From contig CM076668.1 in assembly GCA_038496675.1 (NCBI GenBank), positions 2,313,971-2,377,970 of the forward strand: a stretch of 64,000 nt of DNA. The letters run 5' to 3'. Origin of the DNA: Rachycentron canadum (taxonomy: Eukaryota; Chordata; Actinopteri; Carangiformes; Rachycentridae). This document shows positions 34,001 through 46,300 of this stretch, piece after piece. The notes under the pieces were generated by a model. The model had not been told where the DNA came from and did no database searches. It saw only the letters and a program-made list of their open reading frames with translations. Positions within the stretch are counted from its first letter, which is position 1, and each line of letters begins with the position of its first letter. Both the position numbers and the translations under genes were made by a program.

Positions 34001-37000
34001 CTGCATTTTCCTGTGTGTTGTAGTGGTTGGTTGAATGTTGCTAATAATTTAGCCTCCTGCTAACAGCAGCCTCTGTCTTGTGTGTGAAGCTCATGAGAGT
34101 AGAGCTCTTGGAGGGCAGCTCTGTGATTTTTATTTTCTTCCAGATTCCTCCTTGACCTCAGCTTTAACTCAGGTACAGAATCATTTCTGCAGCACGTGCT
34201 GCAAGGAAACTTTGCTTTATTACAACTCAAGCTTTATTTTCAGACCTCTGTCCATCAGGCTGAGGTCAGAGCTATGAAAGTAAAAAAAAAAAACCTGTAG
34301 ATTTTCTGTAACCTGGATGTGATGTTTACATGCACAAACACACACACAAAGAAAAACTGATTACAGCAAAGTCACCAGTAAAATACTCAGTGTGGAAGTG
34401 GGGAACGGGGAAGCTGAACAGATACAAATCCACTACAGTGATGTGTGTCCATCATAGATGAATGTATCTATTTACTGTGGGGGGCTGGAGCTACAGTGGC
34501 TGCCTCTACAGGAGCAACAAGACTAAAACCACCACATATATAACTGTTGTTAATGAGCAAACCTCCATGTCACCAAAAAGGCTCTGCTGTCAGAGCAGGT
34601 CACAGCGAGGGAACATGACAGGAAGTGAGGACACAGCAGACATGAGTGTTAGACACAGGTTGTCATCTCTGGCATTCACTACTTTGGAGGAGAATGTGAA
34701 TGTGTGTGTGTGAGTTTATTGGGTTGGTTGTACAGGTTTTATATCTAACATGAGTGGCCATGTGTGTTGAACTGTTGATATCAAATTGTATATAAGTTTG
34801 TTTATGTGATGCTTTTACACTTTAATTTATTATTAGTAATGTATTTACACATGCAACAGACACAGAGCAACATTAATGTTCATCTGGAGTTTGTTCTCCA
34901 AATACAGAAAATATTTGGTTCTGTAGAGTACAATGAGATTTAGCATTAAACTGCCTGCTAATATTAAAGGTCCCATATAGTCTAAACTTATACGTGCATG
35001 TTTTCTTTGACTATACAGCAGGTCTTGGTTCTATATTAATACAGTGAAAGTATCAATGGTCTCAGTCTACAGAGAAATGCTCACAGCCTGTGTTCAGAAA
35101 CTGAGCCTTAAAAGGACTTTTGCAACTTTGTAAGGCCACAACAGAGCAGTCACTGTTCTATTGTTATTAGAGCTCAAGAGAGAAGCCTGAGAGAGGAGGT
35201 GTGAAACCACACTGCAGATATTTTTTGGTTCTTAAAGCCACAGATTTTTTTTTTTTTTAATGGAACACTTCAGATAAAACACAGAAGAAGTTAAAATATG
35301 GGACCTTTAAGGTTTTTAAAAAAGTAGGCACAAGCAACTACTTCAAGCTGAAGCTAAATGGGTAGAACTTGTACATTTTCAACAATCAGTGCAGTGTTCT
35401 TTGTAGTGCACAAAGACTATTGGCCCATTTGTGTGTGTGTGTGTCTGTTGTTGGCATGTCACTGAGGAGCAGCGGAGGGACAGGGGAATGCTGGGAGTTG
35501 GGAAAAGTCTCATTGCTTGTGTTTACCTCATCACTGGTGAAGTCAGCCAGCTTGACGCAAGCAGCAGGAGGAGAAACGACAAAAAACAAAAAAAAAAAAA
35601 ACATGGTCGAATGGAGGAATCGTACAACAGAAAGAGGAAAAGCACAAACTTGACTTGTGATCTGCCTGCAGCATTCACATACACATGTACTGCAACGCTC
35701 ACAACTGGGCTCGTCTCTGTCTGCTGCGTTTATGACTGTTAGTGCCAGCACAACTCTGCTGGAGAAACATGTCTCTTTTGTTCTGCTAAAATAACAAACC
35801 AAGAATCAGAACAATAGGAAATCAATAAAGTGAACTCCTTTACTTACACTATAAATAGAGGTTTTTTAGAAGAGTAATCTGTCACACTAAATGAAGCCAA
35901 TAGTGAAGCTGAGTTAATTGTGATTTTCCGAAAATATGACTCTAAACATGTTAGATTCTGAGCAATAAAGTTCATTGTTTTCTCTGGAAACTGGGGAAAA
36001 ACTTAAGATACTGGTTTGTTTAGTAAATAACTGGTTGACATAGGACGTAGGACGATACAGTATCAACATCTGCCCCAGGGAAGAGCAACAATGTGGCAAA
36101 GAAACACGTATAAGCTGATCCCAGCTTCACTGATGGAGTCTGTAAAGTCTGTAAAGGGTCTGGTCCTTATTGTTACTCATACAGCTTGATATGCATCGGT
36201 GAATTATGCCCCATTTTTATGAGAGAAATACACTCTAGAAATCTCACTCTATCCTTAGTATGTAGACAGGAAGTGACTCCTGTCTCAGCTGATATCTGGA
36301 GAAGTAGGAGGAGATGTGTTTTTCTCATTAAAAGGTATTGTTTGTAATTGTTCTTACTGACTGCTTGTTCTTTTGTGCAGGTCTGATGGTGCCGGGTGAA
36401 ATCAAATATTAGCTTCTTATATTGAAATGCTTTACTTCAAATTATTGTGTGAGAGGGAATTTCACTGCTGCATGTGTGTGTGTGCGTGCAGGATGCCACA
36501 CTATCATGTTTTAGGCAATTAAGTTAATTTGGTTGTTTTAAAAAGTTTAATAAAGTCACAGTGACAGTGATCAGTGCTGATCTGATCCTGAGTCAGTGCA
36601 GTGGGAGATGAATCTGAACTTCTTCTGGTGCTGGACAAGACCTGAGTAGGTCTGGGCCCTACAGTTCTGAAGGGGTCAAGGGTGTGATGTCACCAACACT
36701 GACTGACAGACACATGAAGCAGAGATAATGATTGGTTGAAAAAATCTTTTTGTAACACTATTGTCCAAACCAAAAATGATACCTAATTATTTAAAAAACT
36801 CAGGCTGAGGCTTCTTACCCTCTGAGCGTTGACAAACAGCCTGTGGATGATGCTGCCTGCCGGCCCCTGACCGGCTCCAATCACTACGACCTCTGGCTCC
36901 TCCAATAGGGAGCTGACGAACCTGAGAAACCACAGAACAGTCAGTAAAACGTCCTCTGGCTCCAGGAGACTTGTGCAGCTTTCAGTATCACCATAACTCA

Positions 37001-40000
37001 ATAGGTCAGTGAGAGTTCAGATCAGTGACTTACTTCTCCAGCTCTGCTGCATCCTCTCCCTTCTCGCCTTCGCTGATGGCAAACTTGGCCTTGAGTGAGC
37101 GAGCTCGGGTGATGACCGTTTCCATGGCCATCAGCTGGTTAATGAAATCCTGCCAGACAGGAAGGTCACACGCACGCATGCACACACACCCATACATTGT
37201 CACAGCGCATCAATGTTTTGACTCCCCCACATCAGCAAGTCTGTTTAAGAGTCTGTACTCTGTACTTCAGCATGCTGAATTTTAAAGTTAAACCATGACC
37301 CTGATTGGTTGAGGCTCGTCTAATATCCACATCCAAATGTAACTAACAAAAACTTCTCTTTTTTGTATCTCAATCAATTGTTATTATATTTTAGAGACAA
37401 AATAAACTGTTGACTGAGGTCCTCTGTCTCCACTGGTCATGACCATCCCAGGCTTCTTGGGAGTCTTGTTCTGCTCCAGTCACTGTAACTCCTACCAATG
37501 TGTCACATTAACTGGGGATCTTCTTGCTCCTTTATTCTTTTTTATTTCTATCACTAGACAGGCTTAATGTTATGATTGACATCTACTTTTCTTTTTGACC
37601 TGTACCTCCTCTGAACAAGTTCTGCTTCTGTCTCCAGTGCTCTCTCCTTTAGGGACCAGAGCATTTGTTTTAAAAGAAGGACTGAACGCAGACTGAGCCT
37701 CATCTTAAACCGTGAGCAGCTTGTAGAGCTCATGTCCAGCCTGGTCACTCACTGACCTCTAACTTCTTGTAGTCGTAGTTGTGGGGGTGCAGGAGCTTGC
37801 TGGCCTGTGATGTTGCCTGCTGAATGGTTTTCTTTACAGAGGGAATGTCTTCTACCAACTCTGTTAGAGAGGAAGAGGAGAGAAGAGGTGTAGTAAACAA
37901 GTGATGATAATTACAGTTGGGAGAACATAGAATGAGACACCCAACAGAATATACCACGTTATATGAACACTACACAGGATATAAAATACTGATTACTAAA
38001 TGATTCCTACTCTTTTACTTCCATATTCGAAATAACAGACGATTTTTTTCTTATTTTTTCTTATGTGTTTGTCTTAATAATATTGTGTTTGTTTACTGGT
38101 CTCAAAGCAGCGCAAAGCACAACAGCAGTGTCTTTCTTACTTTCCAAGTATCAACCCATTGTGACGTCACCCATTGGTTTTGAAGCCTCCAGTTTGTAAT
38201 TTGGCTGTCAGTCATATTGGTTTTATTAATACAGTAGAAACCATATTTGGAGGAGAAGGTGGAGCTGAGGAGGAGTGAGGGGTGGAGCTGACCTGCTCTG
38301 TACTCTATCCTGATTGTTTGGTACAGTCTGTCAATCACACCCTAATTCATCCCCTGCTTTCTGGTCTATTTTCCTCTAAATGGACCATCATTTAAAAAAC
38401 ATCATGTTGTATTGAAGACTTGAAACTAGAGACTGAGACCATAAACTCATCAGGAAAACGTTCACTGAGCTAATAAATCAAGAGAGAAGTAGGGACATTT
38501 TCCCATAGACTTCAATACAATCTGACTTTTTTATGATCAGTGGAGTTGCCCCCTGATGGTCATTAGATTTAAGGTTTAAACCTGGGAGTTGATCAGCACT
38601 AGCTTCACTTTTCAGACCCGGAGCTGGACACAGACACACATTGTTATAATAGCAATTTGGCAAAGGGCAGGTGGATATGGCTTTTAAATTGAATGGGAGA
38701 CAGTCCTCTGATTGGTTTATTGGATGTTACACCCAAAACATTCCCATGATTAAGAAAAATAAGAACAGTGATATGAACACACCCTAACTGCAATTGCGTC
38801 ACATGCTTTAAACTGTGTGCTTTGGACTGTTAAAATGTTTGAATGTTAGATATGAACAGTGACTCACCTTCCTCCTTCAGCTTCAGAATAGCAGCGTGGA
38901 GAATGCACGGCAGGAGATGGCCGGTCAGGTCTGCAGGTTTCTGCACTGCCAAATAGTGCAGAACCTAAAGAGACGGTGTAAACCCAGGTTTAGTTTCATT
39001 AATTCTGCCATTTGTTTATGTGCTGCTGCTGCTTCCTGCACATTTTATGTCTGCACCGATGGGCAATTCATAGACAGCTCTTTTTTTTAAGTGTATATGC
39101 AGGTTTATAGCCACCCAGCCTTTACTGTCTTCATGTCAGTTGTAGGGGATCTGCATTGTTCAGCTCTACAGAAAATTACCTTCTCTGCCTCCTTGGTGTC
39201 ATCAAAAAGTCTCTTCTGGCGGCGAGCTGGTGTAACCCTGGCTGTCTCCCAAGCCTCCACCCACATGTTGCCTGGGATCTTCATCCTTGCACTGAGCTCG
39301 CCTTTCACCACCTTGTTACCCTTCTCATCAACCACCTCCTCCTCCACGTAATCCCTTGGTGAATACCAGCGCACAAAGTCCTCCAGAACACAGCCGGGGT
39401 TGGCCGCCTACACAGAGATGAGAAAAAGCTTTTGTTTCAGGTCATATTCAGATATAAGTGAAGTACATCAATGTTGACCTCTGTGGGGAATCTTCATGTG
39501 ATGTCGTGAAGTGATAATGACTCCAGCAGCAGCTCAAAATATTCCACACTGCAATAAGTCTGTTGCTAATTGTTAGACTGTTATGGAAGTGGAATGCATT
39601 CAAAGAAAAAAAGCAGTCATAGATCTGGAGGTCAAATATAATCTCAAAATTATGACTTCAAGATCTCATGATCACAACAGCTTGTATGTGTGACAGTGTT
39701 TTCTAGAGCCAAACAGATTCTGCAAAACATTTTATCAGACTTTGTTACACAGTTTATTTTGATCTGCAACAACTGGTACAACAGTATTGAGACAGGATCA
39801 CACATTTTATAGCTTGCATACATTTCTGAAAATTACCTGAAACATTGCTAAGATTTGATTGATGAGAATGGGATAGAGAAGAGGGTGGACAGACACCCTG
39901 AAACACATAACACTATGGTGTAAAGGTGTGAAAACTTTGAACTTAATACATGTCCCAAGTTTTTTTTACTCTAAAAAAAAATAGGTGAAATACAAACTGT

Positions 40001-40293
40001 CCACAATGACCTCTCAGAGCTCACAGTTCTGCCATGAACAATAGAAACTTATTCTTAAGTATTAGATTGTAAAACTAATCAGACTGTGGAGGACACTCAC
40101 TGCACAGTAACATATGTACAGATGAAACGAGTATATGTATGTGTCTAACCTTAAAGGACTCCATGTCAGAGAGCAGGCAGGCGCTCTGCATCCGGGCACG
40201 CAGGTGAGTGCCTTCAGCTGAGGTGCCCAGTTTGGCCAGTACCTCTGACTGCTCCTCTAACAGATCCTCAGTCATGGGAGCAGGTTCCTGAGA

Positions 40294-40368
<75 letters not shown>

Positions 40369-43300
40369 AGCATGTTCAGTGTACAAGGCACTAGGGCTGT
40401 ACAATGAATCAGATATAATCAAAAGGAAAAATGCTTGTTTGGTTCAAGCTCCAGCAAGAATTGCATCATCGTCATATCACAAATTGCAATATCTGGAAAA
40501 CAATCACAATATGGGTTTTTTGCATATGGTGCAGCCCTATCAGGGACCTGAAAAACAAGAAAAATCATGGATGAAGAGGGAAAAGAGAAGGAGGAAGGAA
40601 CGTCATGGTGAAGGGAAACTGGAAAACCTAAAAGAAAGGGTTGTGTGAACAGTATGCAACTCTTTCAGTGTACGTGTGCATGTAAGAATTGACTTGAAAA
40701 CGTGAACCCATCCTTTAAGAGCACCTACAGCGGGAACAGCAGCTCTGGCTGTGGAGCACCTCTGAGGTTTTACACACTATAAATAAAGGTTTTTTTATAA
40801 TAAACATGTTCTTTCTTATTTTATCACCATCTCTTTCTTTTAATAACCTGAACCCTTTAAAGGTCCATATTTTAACTTATCCAGTGTTTTATCTGAAGTG
40901 CTTATAACCATAAGAAGATATATTTGTGGTTTTAAGAACCAAAAACCATCTCAGTGTAGTTTTACATCTCCTCTCTCAGGCTGAGCTCTGGAGCTCAGCC
41001 AATCAGAAGAGAGGCTCAGAGACCCCCTTCTGATTGGCTGACTGTTTTCTGAGTCACTGAACAAAAATATAGCAGATTTCAGGTAAAAAAATCAAATCCT
41101 GCAAGGTTGGATGGTGGGTCCAGGTTGGCTGGTCTTGAATAATGGCTGAGGGCAATGACTGCTCTGTTGTGACATCACAAAGTGACCAAAGTCCTGACGG
41201 CTGGTTTTAAGGCTCAGTTTCGTTATACAGGCTGTGATATATGCTATAATTTAAATAAATCATGAAATGATAAAAAAAAATATTCAAACATTATGAATGT
41301 GAGAGTGAAAGTGAGAGACAGAGATTCTGACCTGTGTGACAGGAACATAGAGGGGCTCGGATGAGTTGAGCAGAGTCATGTTGTTGTGGGGGTGCAGTCT
41401 GCCCTCAGCTTTAATCTTACTGCCGTCCTTCACTCCCTCAGCGTGTGGAGCTTCTGCCTCTCCTTGGTCGCTCAGACACTCGAAGAACTCGTCCTCACTG
41501 TCACTCCAGGAGTCCCAGGATTTCCCAGGAGACACCTCCCTCGCTGAGGCGGATGTGGATGAAGACTCTGGCACAGGGGAGCTGTTCTGGCAGCCACCAC
41601 CTGACACCCGGCGCTCTCTCTCTTTGTTTCCATCCATGGCCTTGCGAGCTTCATCTCTGGCCCTCTTCCTCTCGATGCAGCAGTTCAGCATCTGTATGGG
41701 ACAAGTGGGAATGGAGCCCCTGATGAGCAACTAGACATTCATTCATTGAGTTTGCCTGTGATGGTCTGATTATTACTGTGATCATATTCACAGACTGATC
41801 TGACGTGAGAAGAATCTTCTCTAATGTTTTTGCCTCTTGGAGATATTTTGACGATATTTTCTATTTGAACTTTACCTGCATTCAAAATTCTCTACAGGCC
41901 AGCGCTCAGGGCACCAGGGTACTGTGAGGATGCCTGACAGCCAGAGGACTAAACAATAGGGGTGTAAGAATATGCTTTTATAAGGTAATCATACGCATCT
42001 TTGTCCATGGTTCCGATATGATTCAAGAACAACATTAGGTTCATAAAGAATGATGCGATTCAAAACAGTAACTTTTTCCCCCAAAAAATTCAACCAGTGT
42101 GACTGTAAAATAAATACCTGAATACTGGACAGCGCAGGTGAGGATTCCTTTGTTGTAAGGGAATTGGGGATAAATTAATTAATAATGATTAAGTTAATAA
42201 ATTCATTTATTAAATACTATTATTAAATTAGTTTGGAAAAGTCTAAAAAAAATAACCTCAGTGTGTTGTGGGCTCATATGAGAAGCTACATGTAACCATG
42301 TAACGTCTTCTGTCCACGTTACAGTGATATCCCTCAGGCGCAGTTTAACTGATACTTCCCCTGTGAAGGACCACTTGCTTAGAGCCTATCGATGTAGTTG
42401 AATCGTTACACCCCTACTAAACAATGACACAGAAACTGTTAAAGTCAAACACAGCCTGTGTGTTGTCAACAGGTTGTGTGTACTTGCATTGTCTTAAAAG
42501 ATCTTTGTAAGCAGCTGTTTGTTGGCTGAGGTGCACACACCTGAAGACATGTCATGGACTTTTACTGTCGATCACATCTGTTTGTAGCATGTGTTAAGAT
42601 TTTCTACCTGCAGCCATTAGTAGCAGGACTATGTAGACTCTCTAGTCTCTGTTTTTTGTGGGTTTGAATACCATTTGATTCCACTTGCTGTAATTCCCAT
42701 GATTCTATTCTATCCATCTAGGCAGTGGATACATCTCACTGACAGCTGCAAGATGTCGCCAGTTCATGAGAGATGTGCACAAGTGCCCTGTGTGAGATCC
42801 ACCTGCACTGAACCAACTGTATGACTAACCAGTACTAACTCTGTTCCTATTCACACCATCAACAGTGGCACATTACAGATAAGAAAGCCTCACATTCCTC
42901 ATTCTCCACAGAGAGTCGAGGGGCTGCCTGAACCTGCCAGGTCCAGGCAAATGCAGCTGAGCACAGTTACACACAGACAACTTACACACTGTGTGTACTG
43001 TGTATTTGAGATCTACCTGAAGCTTCTGATGCAGAAGACAACAGCGAAGATCAGGAGGTCCACCAGCCAGTCTGCACATAAAGACAAGATGGATTTCAGT
43101 GAACATGACTGAGCTACAGCAGGAGAATGTACACAGCAGTGACTACGCTGTCTCAGATCCAGGTCTCAAAATGTTGAACCGAATCTCTGGTGCTGCGTCT
43201 ACAGTCCTGAACCAGAGAGTAGCCCAGTGTGCATGTTGTACCAACCCATGAATGAGGTAGTTGTTTTCCCAGCGATAGCGTAACTCTAGGACAAATTCCT

Positions 43301-46300
43301 GCCAGAGGTGGGCGACAGCTCGCAGCCCACCATGATTGTAGTTTACCAGACACACACACAGCGCCAGACGGTAGGTCAGACTGTCACAGGGTGCTGACTT
43401 CAGCTGGAGGAAAAGGTTCTGGACACAGAAGAGAGATGGATGAATAAACATGCAGTCTGTCAGAAGTTAAATTCAGGACTGGACACAGGGGAAAAGGGTT
43501 GGCTTTTCTGGTAACACTTTGGCATCTGTCCTAAAAATGTGTCCATGTTTACGCCGTGGAGTAGAAAAAGATGACTGGACTGAAGCCTCAGATGTGACCT
43601 GATTGGTGTTTAACTGCCACACTGTCACAGTGTGTAGGTGACAGAAGAGCAAACATACGTAGTCAGAGTTTTTATCCTGCTCAGCTTTCCCACTGGAGTT
43701 TGACTGTGGCATTTTATTCTTGCTGTTGTCTGATGACTTCTCCACAGCAGCATCTGGGAACAGATACTGAGACACAAGGAAAAAACAACAAATCAACACT
43801 AAATTAAATAAGAGCAATTCAAAAATACATTTATATCAAACCAAACCATCAATGTGCATCATTCCCCATGATTCCCCGTCATCCTAATTCTCTACCATTC
43901 ATAGGTCCAGCATGGACGGCGACCACAGCCCACGCTGGGGCTCCGCAGTCTGCTTCTGACAAACACTTACAGTCCGCTCACCTCTTTCATCCCTAAATTA
44001 TTACCAAGGAATTGACAACCTAAAAATACCACAACTAGAATTTGAATCCCCAAGGAGTGATCTTAACCCTGAAATAGAGATCCTCTGCACAGTTGCATGT
44101 ACCAAACATCAAACACATAATTTTAACTATAATTTACTTATTTTTCACCTGAAGTTTCGAATGTTAAGTTTGTTTTCTCTGAAAATAAAACAGTCAGCAG
44201 GAATAACCCTCACCAGAAGGACAGAATTGAGTACATCAGTGTTGAGTGGTGACTCGTCGATGCGTCTGTGGCGCCGGATGTGCTTCCGGGCACTGTGCAT
44301 CATATTGGAGACAGACAGTTTGGAGATTGGAACTGCTGCTGATGGTTCTGTCAGCTTAGATAAGGCAGAGCTGATGTCACTATTTTCTGGGGGAAAAAAA
44401 TAAAATAAATAAAAATCACATTGAGCATTTACTATCTATTTAGATTTTTTATAAATTTTATTTTTTATATAAAATTAGTTTATATTTATATTTATCTATA
44501 GTGTAATTCATGTATTTGTTTATTGTGTTTCTGTGGAGATGATCACAGGAAGCTCTAGGTGTTTCACAAAAAGCAGAGGCAGTGCAGTGTTAATGACATC
44601 ACAGTGAGAAACTCCACCATCCTCTCCAGTATAAAACAGTACAGCCAGTACTCTGACCTTTGCCCTCATCCTCGGCCACTCTTCTTCCCAGAATCTCCTC
44701 AATGGACTCCTTCCTGCAGCAAAGCTTAAAGAACTCAGTCAGCAAGTCGCCTGCATGGGAGGAAAAGAACGGGCCGTTCAGTTTGAAGTCAATAGAATTG
44801 GTGATGTGGTGCGGCAGCGTTTCCCTTTGAGCATTTACACACATCAGTAAATTTCTTTGCCTCTTTGGTTCATTCTAGCTCCCTGCAAATTGACTTCAGA
44901 TGTTGATGAATTTGGTATTGCTAACGTCAAAACTAAAAAAGTTCTACTTAAATGGTCCAAGAGGCTTTGTTGTAGAGCAAACTGAGATGGAGTTGTGTGT
45001 CAAATTTCAATTAGACCAAGAGTGTGAATTATAAATAATTTCCAGGTACTTTACCAAAGATTTGAGCAAAAATAATTAGAAACCTGAGCGAAAACAATCC
45101 CTTCAATCTACCCCCTCCCTGATAATGCATTCAATGTAAAGGCACCTTTAAGGGCATTCAAACACACATTAAACATAAAAACAGCTGGAACACACAAGAG
45201 CAAATAGTCAACACTATCATTACATGAACGCACAGACAAAGCAAAGTTTAAAATAAGTTAAAATAGTAAATAGAGTTGCAAAAAGCCACCCAACCAATTA
45301 AGACAACTCGATTAAAATCAAGCAGAAGAGAGAAGTTTGCAGAGGTGTGTTTGAAGGAGGGATTGAGAGGTATCAAGGTGCCAGGTTATGCAGAGTGAGC
45401 AACAAAGGTGAGGAGATAACTAATTTATGATACGTATTTTAAAAGGGAACTTTTTTAATTTATATGTAACGTTTCCCTTGTTTTCCTTTTCAGCAAAGGA
45501 ATCTCAAACATTAGTGGCATTAAGTTATCTTTATCACAAGTTGTCATTTACCAATTGTTGGCCAGCTCAGTGTGTGGTTGTTAGGACCTGCTACCACCTG
45601 CTGGATGAGTGAAACAACGATGGGAAGCAGGCTGAACGCTGACATCTACAACCATGCATTCAGTATATGCTGTTAACTGTTAGTAGTTGTATCGCCATAA
45701 GGCTTAGTAGTAATTTATCTACCTAAACCTAAACAGAAAACCTTAACAGAAAGGCAAAGAGCATGTAACCTCATGTAGAAACTGTGAAATTGAATGAAAC
45801 TAAGGGAGCAAATGTGCACACTGATTTGCTGTTCGTGGCGGAATCCAACTCAGAGGCTGTGATGATGTCAGGAATTAGGCTTCAAGAGAGAAACACTTGC
45901 TTTAAGAGAATTACAGGATAACAGTGTTTGGTACTGGACACTGAGGGACTGAACTTACCCAGTAAACACTGAGGGTTGTCAGCTGTCCTTACTCTCACCG
46001 ACCAGTGAGGAGCCTGGAGAGGGTCGAGGTCACTGCGGTCAGACAAACACAAACACCGCAGATTTGATTAAAACGTGTCACATCTCTGTCAAGATTATTA
46101 AACCCTCTTAAGTCCAACTGAAGTGTCATTCCTTCAGTTAAAAATCATTTCTTTGCTTGGTTCATTAATATCTTCTTTAAAAAGTGAATTGGACTCTGTG
46201 AACTTGCTTGAAATGGCAGAAGCAGAACAAGCCAAGGACAGTGTGTGTCTGCAGTGGTGAGGAAGAAGATGATGATTGTGATGATATCTACAGGTAGGTT

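Larger units (their letters stand above)
31318..36818 (-). other. rab3gap1: rab3gap1 last intron (5.5 kb)
   Basis: This intron separates exon 36921-36819 from the terminal exon. It contains the decamer minisatellite (31931-32310), two perfect DR1 sites (31767-31779 and 32682-32694) and a TTAA-flanked inverted-repeat element (34964-35310). Its other open frames are short and unlike known proteins. Confidence 0.8.
31084..44386 (-). other. rab3gap1: rab3gap1 exons 13-24 (C-terminal half with catalytic region)
   Basis: Coding exons in transcript order: 44386-44214, 43766-43659, 43418-43246, 43071-43017, 41691-41332, 40287-40150, 39407-39180, 38964-38868, 37860-37757, 37149-37034, 36921-36819 and 31317-31084. 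Exon 17 (41691-41332) is a low-complexity, acidic and serine-rich linker that differs most from human. Exon 19 (residues 693-768) holds GELSARMKIPGNMWVEAWETA and the basic run ARRQKRLFDDT. In human the catalytic arginine (Arg728) falls in this segment. Exon 15 uses a weak donor (GTTGGT), chosen because only it restores the frame for GLAGGPPDL. Confidence 0.93.
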
